Assembly: GCA_026936325.1 (NCBI GenBank)
Contig: JAPTHN010000008.1
Location: forward strand, 47,967,706-48,031,705
DNA length: 64,000 bases
Origin: Platynereis dumerilii
Taxonomy: Eukaryota > Annelida > Polychaeta > Phyllodocida > Nereididae
Direction of reading: 5' to 3'
The notes beneath the pieces were generated by a model. The model did no database searches. It had not been told where the DNA came from and worked only from the letters and a program-made list of their open reading frames with translations. The position numbers and the translations under genes were made by a program. Positions 33,110 through 44,440 of the stretch are shown here, in pieces; position 1 is the first letter of the stretch, and each line of letters starts with the position of its first letter.

Positions 33110-33960
33110 TTTTTTTTTATCCATTACAACTAATGAGAAAAATAAAAAATGCTGTTGTTCCTTTGGACGAACCAACTGTTTTCTTTATTTTGGTTAGCAA
33201 AATGATTTTGACTTCTCATGTTATCTTATCTTATCTGATGCAATCGTGTCCTTTTTTATTTTATCTTATCTATTATCTCACCTTATTTCATTTTCTCAAA
33301 TTTCATCTTACCTGATTTCATCAATATTGCGCAGACACGATTTGAGCAATCAGATAACAGATATTCATGCAAACTTGGCTCAATATCTTGAAAATTCATC
33401 TGATTGTAGATGGAGCTGCAAATATGTAACATTTCTAACATTTAAAGTATAGATGGAGCCACAGGGAGCATCCATTTTCACAGTGACTGTTCAAAAAGTA
33501 GACAATGGATGAAGACAAGTAGCTAAGAGAGTGATAATCTGCGTCCATGAAAAGAGATGTGCATAATTATCACAGGAATTTTCTTGTTTGAAGGATGCTT
33601 ACAGTTATATAGTTAAGATCACCTTATAAGTGTTTACAATATTTCGGTATTTCGACAAGACCTGGTGTCAAAGCAGCATAAAACAAATATCTTGGCCTAA
33701 ATACAAGTCAATTGATACACAGCCTGTCATTTCCTTTCCCAAAAGCTTGGGCCCCAAACAGATCTGATAATTGGTATGACTCAATGTTACATCATAATGA
33801 CTCATACAACCACTTAGGAGGCCCCATAACAACTCCTTTAGTCCTAAGAATGGGTGCCCTGAGTCGTTTGCCCCCAAACACGAAATCATAGGGTGCAATA
33901 ATTTGTTAAAACCCCCTTAAGTTGCCTTTGACAGCTGTAATTCAGAATAATGAAAGGACC
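33110..33960. other. unassigned, with TTATCTTATC-rich patch
   Basis: A degenerate ATCTTATCTTAT run is at 33219-33275. Otherwise nothing was recognised. Confidence 0.4.
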
Positions 33961-34170
33961 TATTATTCACCCAGTAATTACCAGAAACCCAAACACTTTT
34001 AATTTCCGATTCGTTAATGAATTAAAAGTATCAATGATCAGCTCCCTCTATTAATTTCGAGGGATTCAGGGAAGTGCTGCTGCTAATTTGGAAATGATTG
34101 GATATAAAGGATGACTGCCTGAATGGATGTTTGTGAATTAGTGTGAAAGCGGCTTTCATTAACCTTAGGG
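33950..34170. promoter_or_regulatory. candidate conserved non-coding element
   Basis: Dense TAATTA, ATTAA and GATTGG words occur in complex sequence with no open frame and no repeat copy in the window. The basis is sequence texture only. Confidence 0.2.
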
Positions 34171-34597
34171 GGGGGGGTGGCAATTTAGTCGAGTTTTTTA
34201 GCAGCACAGCTGCTCTTACCCCAAGAATTTTATGCAATCTCGTTAGCACTCTGGAGGTCACTCTCTTTCACCAATCTCATTCAAATTTACTCTACATTCT
34301 TTGTAGGTTTTTATCTTTCGACCAGTCACTTTTTGTGCCCTTCTGTGATAGAAAAAATTATAAAGAAACTAAAATGGACTTGCTTCCATGGGTCAAAGGT
34401 CAACCATGCCTTCTTCTTCTTCTTCTCAGTACATCCGTCACGGGTGTGCCTGTGTCAGAACCATGCACTGTATGTGCTGCTTAAAGTGCTTGCACGTTAT
34501 TTTTTGTACTCATGAAAACTGGTTGACAGAATGAGAGAGACTGAAACAAGTGCCCACAACATGAAGCACCACACGTTGAGGATCTTTTACTTGCTCA

Positions 34598-34840
34598 GAG
34601 GGAGGAGGGTTGGTCTTGTAGTGGCGTGCAAGGCTGCCAATCGCTGGGTTCAGGGTTCGAATCCAGCTCTTGCCGGGTCACCTGGGCCTATGTTGGACCG
34701 TTTTTTCACCATGGCAATGAGGCAAAGGCTGGTTGAAACTGCTGTCCAATATAGGTCAAGGTGATCCGATAAGAGCTGATTCGAACATGGGACCCAGCGA
34801 TTGGCAGCCCCACACGTTACAACTGAGCCGACTCTCCCTC
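34598..34840. repeat. foldback element with tRNA-like head at each end (family F)
   Basis: The left arm (34598-34681) carries GGTTCGAATCCAGCTCTTGC. The right arm (34761-34840) is its inverted copy, sharing TGCCAATCGCTGGG and the B-box-like TTCGAAT. Both ends therefore start with a pol III-like head pointing inward. A single arm is found at 24758-24815. The preceding 34530-34597 resembles a piece of SINE family B (GAGGATCTTTTACTTGC), so the foldback may have landed in an old SINE. Confidence 0.75.
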
Positions 34841-34842
34841 AA

Positions 34843-35970
34843 AACGCTTATAACTGACAGAAAGATATAATTTGCTGACATCTGTAAATGATAATATTAT
34901 GTAGTATGAATATATCCTAAAATCTGAATTTAAAAAAATCCCAAAAATATTATCACGAACATGCATTATGTCTATCTGAACAACATAAATTGATTAAAAA
35001 GGCTGTGAAAAACTGCTGAGGTATGGAAGAATTCTTATATATATGCTGTGAATTTAATATAGCATTCCAAGCTTCTGAAATTGGATATGAGGCTTTGTAA
35101 CTCAATAATGTTTTGGAAAATTTCAAGGCGAGAAGAAATATTTTATCTAATAACAAACGCGGAATATTGATTTAATGCATAATTCGATTTGATAATATGC
35201 AATATATTTTGATCGAAAAATCTAAAAGATACTTTTTTCACTAACATGCCAATTGCATGGAATGATGGTTTTATCCATTTTATTGCTGTGACATTTCAAA
35301 TTATTTGTAAATACGGGCTTACGTACAATTTATTATGGAAAATGGCATCAAATAAACTGCACCAATGGTATAGAATGGAGGTACCGGAGCGATAAGTTTA
35401 TTTCAATGGGTATTGTAATTCCTTTAGTTCAGTGGTAATTCTCTATTTTCAATAAAAGCGTCAATAAACTCTAACTGACACCAGATTGGAGTGTCAATGA
35501 AAGTTTAAATTAAGCTTAAAATTATTTCAAAGCACTATGGAAATCACTATGAAATTTGGTGAGACTTTCAATTAATATGGTTATTTGCTATATATCTTCC
35601 ACCATAGGTTGGAAATGGCAAATAATTCTTCTATGAGGTCTTAGTGCTTGCTATATACCATCTTTAAGAGGTTTCCACAACAGTGTTGCATTTCAATAGA
35701 AGTAATTTAATGCTACTAACTCAGATTTCTTGCTTTTAAGCTAAGAAGTTAGAAATCTTTTGTTGTCCATTCAACCATTCTTTGAAATGCTATTGTGTGG
35801 AATTATATTAGTGACATTGCTATTGTCACGGTGAAGAGACTGATATCAATTCAAGATCAACCTATCACTCATTCATAACAGAAGTATGCTGCTGAATGTA
35901 ATCCAATAATACCTTATGACTTGAAGAAAAAGACTGTTAAATGGAAATTAAATAAATAATTCAATTTAAC
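34843..35970. other. AT-rich non-coding stretch
   Basis: Nothing recognised. 35330-35470 is complex, non-repetitive sequence. Confidence 0.4.
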
Positions 35971-35974
35971 AGAT

Positions 35975-36445
35975 TCTTCAGATGCATTTCTATTTTAAGA
36001 GATTCATTAGACACTATTCAATTTTGAGAGGTTCATTAATTAGACACATTTCAATTGTAAGAGATTTGAACAGTAGACACTTCTCAATTTTTAGTGATCC
36101 ATATAGTGGACACAATTAAATTTCAAGCAATTCAGTAAACACATTTCAGTTATAAGAGATTCATATAGGAAGCCTACACATTTCAATGTTTAGTGATTAT
36201 AAGAGATTTGGCAGAAAAATTTCAGTTTTATGAAATTCAGTGGACACTTTTTAATTTTAAGAGATTCTGTAGACAATGTTTGGTTTTAAGAGATTCAGTA
36301 GACACATTTGCCTTTTAAGGGATTCAGTAGGAACATTTCAATTTTAAGAGATTGAGTAGAAACATATCAGTTTTAAGAAATTTAGTGGACACATTTCAAT
36401 TTTAAGAGACTGAATAGAAACATTCTAGTTTTAAGCTAGAGATTT
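35975..36445 (+). repeat. degenerate ~29-32 bp minisatellite
   Basis: About fifteen diverged units of ACATTTCAATTTTAAGAGAT plus TCAGTAGAC are found over 470 bp. Unit identity rises towards the right end (36240-36445), where several adjacent units differ by only a few bases. Confidence 0.85.
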
Positions 36446-38045
36446 AGATACATTTAACTTACAACACTTCGATCCTTCTGGTACCTCTAGGTTATAACCA
36501 CTAGGCTACAAATGCAAGGAATATTTAGCAGAGCTCTAAAAAGATGAATAAAGAATATTTTTAAAAAGTTATGTTTGAAAAGGATTGTCGATGAAGAAAA
36601 AAAAACATGCTGGTATGAGTGGGCTACTTGTAATTGTATAAAGTTTTGAAATGACATCGTTCTAAAAAACTTGAATGAAACCATCAAAATATTCAAAACT
36701 GCAGAAAAAGTAAAATCAAAACACTTCACACCTGGTGAAATTGTAGTTATACATTGTACACAGATAGCTGTCCATCCCTCCTAAAACTCAGCAAACACTT
36801 CTGAAATTGCAAGGCAACAAAAAAGCCTTGAAAAGATGCAGCCTTCGATTGTTGTGTAAAGCCTATGTTTCTTCAAGTCAAATACTTCATTGTTGAGACA
36901 GCGAAATGCCAGCTGGAATTTTAAAGTTCAAAGTCATAGAAAAGTATTGTGTATACACTGTGTTTGTGTGTTTGCTGTGTAAACTTATAGCAGATACTTT
37001 TTCAAGTATTTTCAAGCTCTTGTCTGTCACATGCTCCATTCAATTGCTGTTTGGATTGCTGTTTGAATTGGTGTTTGCACCAGCCAATCAAACTCCATTC
37101 AAACATCAATCAAGTGGATTAATAAGGTTTACTTTGACCTCTCTGCCCTTCAGCTGTGACCTTCTCATTGGGGTCAAGGTCACAGACAAACATTGCACGA
37201 TGGTGGTCAGTGTTGACCTGAGGAAAATCTGAAAACCGACTACATCATAGTAAAATTTGGCTGAATTGCTTAATACCATAGGTAGACAGCCGTTAGTAGT
37301 TTAATAACGTTCTTTTAAAAGTTCAACGTTTCCAAATATATACCGTGGTATAACTTCTCAAACAGAGGTAAATATTCTTCAAATTTATAACGATACTATA
37401 AACATTTTGTTTTCCGGTTTTATGAAATTCTTACTTTTTTCAATTAAAAAAAAAAAACGCTGTTAGTTGCCTGAACCGATACATTTATAGCAGTTTATAA
37501 TAATCATATCACTGCTCTTTTACTGCATGCATGCGACAGCAAATCAAGTTTAAACCATATGACATTTTCCAGTAACTATCACCACAAGCCCACCAAGCCA
37601 AAAGCCTTTCAAAATGGCTTGATTGCCTTTTTGGCCCAGAGCCAGGCTCAAATTTACCCAGTGCTGAAGTAAAATATTTACTCAGCATGCTCTGACAAAG
37701 GGAAATCGAATTTCATGAGGCTGAAGTTTTCTTTGGCTTGCTACAAGTTTGATAAACAAAGCATGAAAGGAAAGGACAATGGGCCCAGTGGTCAGAGCAA
37801 CAGCTTTCAGATTATGATAACCAGAGTCTGACCCTCAGACTACACCTTGTCAATAAATCGAAGTACTTACAGATCAATGATGTCAATGAAATGTAGTGCA
37901 TGTTAAATTTGTAAGCATTGTATAGCAATGTATGGGCTGCTTATCATCAGTATGGGTGGGGCTGTGTATTGATTTGTATAGTGAAAATATGTAGCTATCT
38001 GGGAGATGCAAATTGATGCATTTTAGTGAGTCAATGGAAGTACTA
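36446..38045. other. AT-rich non-coding stretch
   Basis: No gene or repeat ends recognised. A weak tRNA-like patch near 37783 was not accepted. Confidence 0.4.
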
Positions 38046-38354
38046 CACTCTTAACACAAAAGGTTCCTGATGGAATATATAAAGAATCCACAGCCAAACA
38101 ATTTTTTTAGGTTCAACTGATTGAAAAGGTTCAATACCTACTGGTGGGAAGGTCCTATGATGGAACTCTGTGCTCCCAACTTGATAGAAAGGGGTTCCAT
38201 TGTGGGAGTTCAGTGCAGCTGGATTGTCTTAGTGCTGTTTTTGTTTTCTGTTGGAATCTCTTTAAAAGTTGAATGATGAACCTTTTAGGATTCCTTCTCT
38301 AAACCAGCCTATGGAACAATTAAAGGTTCCATATAAAACCTTTTCTTAAGAGTG
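38046..38354 (-). repeat. MITE family M2, copy 2 (best-preserved ends)
   Basis: CACTCTTAACACAAAAGGTTC at the left and AACCTTTTCTTAAGAGTG at the right form the clearest terminal inverted repeats of the family. The interior is the reverse complement of 28461-28777 and 49565-49853. Length is 309 bp. Confidence 0.9.
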
Positions 38355-39386
38355 AAGTGTCTGTTTCTTCCTTGACAGGAGAAGTGATGACCAACCTGTA
38401 CCAATTGCTTAGAACCAAGGAAATACAAATTATTATTACCAAAATGCAACGAAGTGCTCCATCTTAGGTCATATCCTTACGTACTTGCCATGCTGTAGCA
38501 GCTTGTAGGCCATCTTGACTCATTTCCAATAGGCGAGTGATGTCATATACTATGATTTCAATGTTTTCAGAACAAGTACGGTACATGCTCAGAAAAAATA
38601 CCAGGTTGTGCAGTGAACTAATGAGTCTCACTCTCACCACTGTGAGGTCACATGGCTCCCAATGACAAATCAACCACTCATTTCAAAGTAAAACATTGGA
38701 CCTACAGTGACATCATTGATAATATTATCCTCAAACAGCAGAATGTAATTGTTCGTCCTTGCTAGTTGTAAAAGCTAATAGAGCCCCAATATGATTAATA
38801 AATTCTTTGATTGAGATCATGAGAATTTCCTCCATTCTCAAACTCCCTGTTGAAATACCTTTATCCCTCTCATTATGTACCTGAAGATGACCAAATAAAG
38901 GTTGAAATATTGTACTCAAACAATGTCTCTATTCGGACTCACTTTTGTACTTTATTATTTGAAATTATTCAGTGGAACATATGGATTTTGGAAGTTATCC
39001 TGAAGATTTATGACAATGAAAAGTTCTGCAGATACATGATATCAACATTTGAGAATTGTCAGGAATTTAATTAAGACATAGTTCAATAACGTTTCGTGAG
39101 AGATGCAATTAGTTTTTGCCTTCTTGGTTCGTGTAAACAACTTTGTTGCAAAAATAAATATGAAAGTCCTTATTTGGTAAATTCTAGTATGACTTAAAGC
39201 TTTATTTTTCCCTTTCAACAAGTTTAATGGAAAACTGGAATCTTAAAAAGTGAAAAAGGGCAAATGCGTAGGCCTACTATTTTATACTAAGCGAGGCTTT
39301 AGTCTTGATAAAAGAATTAAAGTTACATGACTGATAAAACAGATCATTGATAGGCGAATAAAACTAACTTATGAAAGATAAACTGA
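38355..39386. other. AT-rich non-coding stretch
   Basis: Nothing recognised. Confidence 0.4.
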
Positions 39387-39590
39387 CACTGTAAAATTTG
39401 ACATTTTGCGTCGCCTCAAATGATTGAGTGAAATGGTTACTTTTGTTTTGTGCTAACATGGCTTGTTTTTTAAGTTATGATAATCTGTCCATTGTCATAA
39501 CTTAAAACAACAAGCTATGTTAGCTCAAAGGAATTGTGCAACCATCTCACTCAATCATTTAAGCTGACTCAAAATTTCAAATTTTACAGT
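39387..39590. repeat. palindromic MITE, family M1, copy 3 (reference copy)
   Basis: Ends CACTGTAAAATTTGA and CAAATTTTACAGT are near-perfect inverted repeats. Almost the whole 204 bp folds back, with GTTTTTTAAGTTATGATAAT facing GTCATAACTTAAAACAACAA across a short loop. Confidence 0.92.
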
Positions 39591-41244
39591 ATACTACACA
39601 TTCTATGAAATTGCAGCACGCAGCAGAAAACGGAATTAAACCACAAGAAGCATTGAAAGACTGCAAGACGACCACCTGTTGGCCTAATGCAATGTTCACT
39701 AATGCGCTAATCCCACTCCAAAGACATTTTTGAAGGATCCCCCAGAGCTGGGGGCATGTGGCCAGTAGCTTTATGGAGGGGGAGGGGGGGTTGTCGGCTT
39801 CTGAGGAGGTGTTAAAAGGTGCTGCAGGATTCAACATGGCCAGTTTTTGTGCAGAGCTTCTATTTGATAAGGAAAATATGAATCTCTATGTCTAATTGTC
39901 TATTGGTTCATAATCTGATCTAGGTGTTTAATTGCAAGAAGCAATCTATTTGGAAGATATGTTGTAAATTAGGTAATGTGACCTAACATAAATTAGGTTA
40001 TGTAACCTAAAATCACCTTTCTAATATATGAAATAGAACTCTTTTTTATCAGTTTTGGCAATTTTGGGATTTACAAAATGGCTCGTGACATTTTGGTGGG
40101 AATTTAAAATAGGTTAATTAGAATTCATAGAAAGGCCTACATGCAGACAGAAACAAATAGTTCTAAAGATCGTGGATTTCATTCTCGTTCTGTGTGATCT
40201 GTCATCTTGCAACCTTAGCAAACTTGTTTGCATGGATAACCAAAATGACTTTTTGTAAGGTCGCACCAAAACGGATGGAGGATGCCGCCTCATATGAATA
40301 ACTTTCATTAAATGTCCATTTGAATTATTGTAATCATTTACTATGGCAGAGCAAAATATTCTTATGCAAACATATTTCTCTTTTAAACCTGAAACAGCCA
40401 GATCTTCGGTCTACCATACAACATCGATGATCTGTGCTGCATGTGTTGTGTTAGACCGACTAACCCAGCCCCCAGGAAGCTCCAAACAAAGCTAATATGA
40501 AACAAAAGCCTGGCCCGAAGGTAGATAAAATTGGATGCCGCAGGTAAAAACCAGGCTGTCACAAACATGTCTATTCCAAAATTGAGCTGAAGGGATTTTT
40601 GCATCATCTTTTTCTTGCCATGATTTTAATTTGGGGAGCACATCAAATTGAATTAATGGAAGCTTCCTTCAAAGACATGTATGACAAGCTGCCTTCTCTC
40701 TTTCTTCGTTCCGCCATCGGTTGAAAAGTTAAAGACATGGAAATTACGTGATCCGCAATTTTGGAGTCGGCTTGGATTCCCCCAATCCTTTTGTCCTGTT
40801 TGTGTCTCGCTTGTGTCTTCGATGGTTTGTCGCGTTTAATTTGTTTCTAATAAGATTTGTCATCTAAAATCATATCATTTTGTCCCAGCGTTGGTGTAAT
40901 TTTACTTTGTGTATCTTTGCTGAATCCCTGGAGCTGTTACTTCTACTCTGGAAACAGCAGAGTGAACATCTAGATTAAATTTTGTTATGAAACATTGTTG
41001 CTAATGCATTCTTACAGTTATCAGTCTGTCATTATCTTCAATATGACATGTATTTCTGATTTAGGAACAAAAACATTTTTGTACAATTCTGTCTTTTAAA
41101 GAATGATTCAGAACATGCAAATTCTTTTGTAACAACTAAACCACCTATCTTCAATATATAAAATGCCTGTCTCTTTTAGTATTTAATCAAGGCTGTCAGA
41201 TATACCTTTGCTTTACCTTTCTATCTCTCTCTTCCCCTCTTTTT
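39591..41244. other. unassigned; complex stretch at 40690-40930
   Basis: No exon pair recognised. 40690-40930 is richer in CpG and non-repetitive and might be a conserved non-coding element. A GTAATGTGACCTAA direct repeat occurs near 39970-40010. Confidence 0.35.
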
Positions 41245-42364
41245 ACCTTCAGCGAACGAAGTTCGAAGAAGGTATTGTAATCACTTGGGTAAAAATGCTG
41301 GGCACTGGGCGGGCGGTCGGGCGGCGGGCGGATAGATTGTTTCCGGCCCAGCACTCGGCCTCTATTTAATGTACGTGGATGAAATTTGGTACACATCTAG
41401 CCTGTATGGTCTAGTTGTGCCTTTTGATGGTCTGGTGAATAGATCTTAAATACTTTTTGAAATAATTGACGAAATATAAAAATTATTTTTTTTCGTTTCC
41501 GGGCCAAGGATCGGTCATTATTGCATGTGCATGGATGAAATTTGGTACACATGTGGCCTATATGGTCTAGTTGTGCCTTTTGTGGTCTCATTGACAGATA
41601 TTCTATACTTTCTGAAAAAATGAGAAAAAATATAAAAACATATTTTTTTTGTTTTTTGGGCTAAGACTCGGTCACTGTTGCATGTACATGGATGAAGTTT
41701 GGTTCACATATGGTCAATATGGTCTAGTTGTGCCTTCTGAAAGGTCTGATGGAAAATATTATTTACTTTTTGAAATATTGAAAAAAAACAAACAATTAAT
41801 TTTTTGTTTCTGGCCCAACATCCGGTCACTATTCCATATACATGGATGAAGTTTGGTACACATATGGCTTATATGGTCTAGTTGTGCCTTTTCATGGTCT
41901 GACAGATGGCTTTTCTATAGTTTTTGTAATATTGAGAAAAAATATTTAAAAGATTTTTTTGATATCGGAGCCAAAACTTTTGCATATACAGTAATGCAAT
42001 TTCTAAACAAATCACCTATGCTATGTAGCAGTGCTTTTTGATGCATATAACACTTTATGAATCATTGGAAAAACTTCAGAAAATAGAACAGCGTTATATT
42101 TTTTGGTTTTCAATCGACATCTCATAACCTGTACTTTGTACATGCATGAAACTATACCATAATATGCGTAAATTAGTCTAATAAGGCCTTTCCCTGATTT
42201 TACGAATCCTGGCAAGCAGATGGGAAGATGGCAGGGCAGCGGGCAAATAGAGATAATTGAAGGCCACTACTCGGCCGCTATTGCATACCTACATAAGCAA
42301 TTTCGTAAACGCACCAATTTTATGATATTATTGTAATCTTCTAAAGGTGTTATTCGCTGAAGGT
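41245..42364. mobile_element. element built of ~155-bp tandem core repeats with terminal inverted repeats (pearl/HINE-like)
   Basis: ACCTTCAGCGAA (41245-41256) is inverted at 42353-42364, with a small hairpin CGAAC-GAA-GTTCG beside the left end. Inside, four clear copies of a core of about 155 bp lie head to tail, with the landmark GGTACACAT starting at 41388, 41544, 41701 (GGTTCACAT) and 41855 (periods 156, 157, 154). Two or three more decayed units run to about 42300. Terminal sequence plus tandem core is the architecture of bivalve 'pearl' elements and other non-autonomous Helitron-like repeats. A T on either side would fit insertion between two Ts. No protein is encoded. Confidence 0.65.
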
Positions 42365-42417
42365 TTGCTGCTGCGCAGCCTATGTTTATCTTTTCCTGTT
42401 CCTCTTTATAACTTGTT

Positions 42418-43010
42418 TCCCCCTCTTTCTCTTTCTGTCTCTCTTTCTCTCTCTCTCTCTTCTCTCTCTCTTTCTCTCTCTTTCTCTCTCTTTCTCTCTC
42501 TTTCTCTATTTCTCTATTTCTCTCTCTTTCTCTCTCTTTCTCTCTCTCTTCTCTCTCTTTCTCTCTCTTTCTCTCTCTTTCTCTCTCTTTCTCTCTCTTT
42601 CTCTCTCTTTCTCTCTCCTTCCCTCGTTTTCTATCTTTCCCTCTTTCTTACTTTCTCTACATGTCATCTTTCAATAACTCATCGCTCATTTCTTCCCCCC
42701 TCTCTCTCTCCCTCTTCCTCTCTTGGTTTCCATCTTCATCTCTTTTTCTCTCTTTCTAACTTTCTCTGTTCCTCTTTCTCTCTCTTCCTCTCTCTTCCTC
42801 TCTCTTCCTCTCTCTTCCTCTCTCTTCCTCTCTCTTCCTCTCTCTTCCTCTCTCTTCCTCTCTCTTCCTCTCTCTTCCTCTCTCTTTTCCCCTTTCTTTT
42901 TTCCTCTTTATAACTTCTGTTGTTCCTGTCTCTTTCCCTCTCCCTCTTTCCCTCTCTCTCTTTCCCTCTCTCTCTTTCCCTCAATTTCTCTTTCTCTCTC
43001 TGTCTCCCTC
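42418..43010. repeat. polypyrimidine tract with (TTTCTCTC)n and (CTCTCTTCCT)n blocks
   Basis: The plus strand is almost all C/T. A TTTCTCTC-type 8-bp period at 42440-42620 is followed by a near-perfect 10-bp period CTCTCTTCCT at 42777-42880. Leucine/serine-rich open frames here are artefacts. Confidence 0.92.
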
Positions 43011-44440
43011 TTTATCACTCAAGGGCAATGTTCATCAGTCTTTATCACCAGCTGCCTGTAGTCTAACCTTTGGCAAGTGAGTCACTCATGAAGCCCTTTT
43101 TTAGAATCCTTAAGACCAAGTAAGACCATGAAAGTCCCAGAAAGACCAAGGCTTGTGTGACTCAATTGCAAAAGCCACTAAATCCAGAACATGAACCACT
43201 TAAGAAAGGTTGAAGAAAAGCAATTGATGTGCTATACCAACTCTTGAGGAACTCTTGGGTTGAGATCAACTTGAGATAGACACTTTTAGGGCAGAGGAAC
43301 TCAATAAAAGGGAGCAAGCCTTGCTAAGGTTTCTGTAGCAGTGCTGAAGCTGTTCACCGGCTGTCTTGTATAAATCCTAGCAGAATACTAATGAATAAAG
43401 AACCTGGAAAGGCACAATGCCTTGCTGTTGTGGTTTTGAATTGGGTTGCACAGTGCTTATTGGAATTTTCGGGGGATGGGTTTGTTAAACTGGGTATTGG
43501 ATACTTCAATCTCTCCCAATTTCAAATAAAATCTAATAGATTGCTAATTTTAGTACATCAAGTGATGTATTTCTGTGATTATATCTAACCAGATTTCCAG
43601 CAACACTTTTGAAATAATTTTTTTTTTCATTGGTTTTAAGATTTCTGACAAAAAAAAAATTATTTAAAGGTGCTAATATTTTAATTATTTGATCGTCCAT
43701 TGCAATACTGACAAAGATCATTCAGTGCAGGAATACATACATGACAAAAACATAAGTCTCTTCTATATCACAGCAATAGGCATACGACCTCAATATCTAT
43801 ATAAGTTGAAAATATACTTTTATGCTCATAATTTGGACATCACAGCATCAAACACAATGTTTTAACTCAATTCTGTAATGGCTGGAAATCACGGTTAACA
43901 CACGATGCATGGACATAATCCGACAATACAGACATATCGCATTATGCATCCTGAGTACACCTGCTAATCCAACAACAATGTGTGTACAACATGACCCTCA
44001 CCCAGCATCCAATGTGATGTGTTGGCTATTTACCTGTGTTTTCTTCACATTAACATGTAAGCCCATACCCAGGTGAGCTGCATGGCATCATGTGTGCTCA
44101 ACCATCTCCAATTCTGAGTTTCAAATTGACCTCAACTCTCCTGTTGCCCTAATGTTCTGTTAATACAATTACTGACCATGCCTGTAGCTTACCAATCAGT
44201 TTTATTGAAGCCTGTGGGTCCTGCTGTAGGCCTGCAGGGTTAAGGCCAACATTTACAAGGACCCAGGTATGGTCAACTTTCTATCAGAGCATCCAGAGCA
44301 GACATCCTACAATTTGAGAGCTCTGCTGAGGAGTGTAAAATCATTGTTTAATTTGACCTTATGGAAATCACAAGACAGTGTATACAATCATGCCTAACTT
44401 AATCTTCTGTTGGTCATCTTCTCTAAGCTATAACTTTCAT
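43011..44440. other. AT-rich non-coding stretch
   Basis: Nothing recognised. Confidence 0.4.

Noticed and set aside
37783-37860. tRNA-like patch (GGGCCCAGTGGTCAGAGCAAC)
   Set aside because: No acceptable B box or T arm at the right distance and no second copy.
42347-43061. Long serine/leucine/phenylalanine-rich open frames
   Set aside because: Pure low-complexity CT repeat, open in more than one frame and on the other strand as well.
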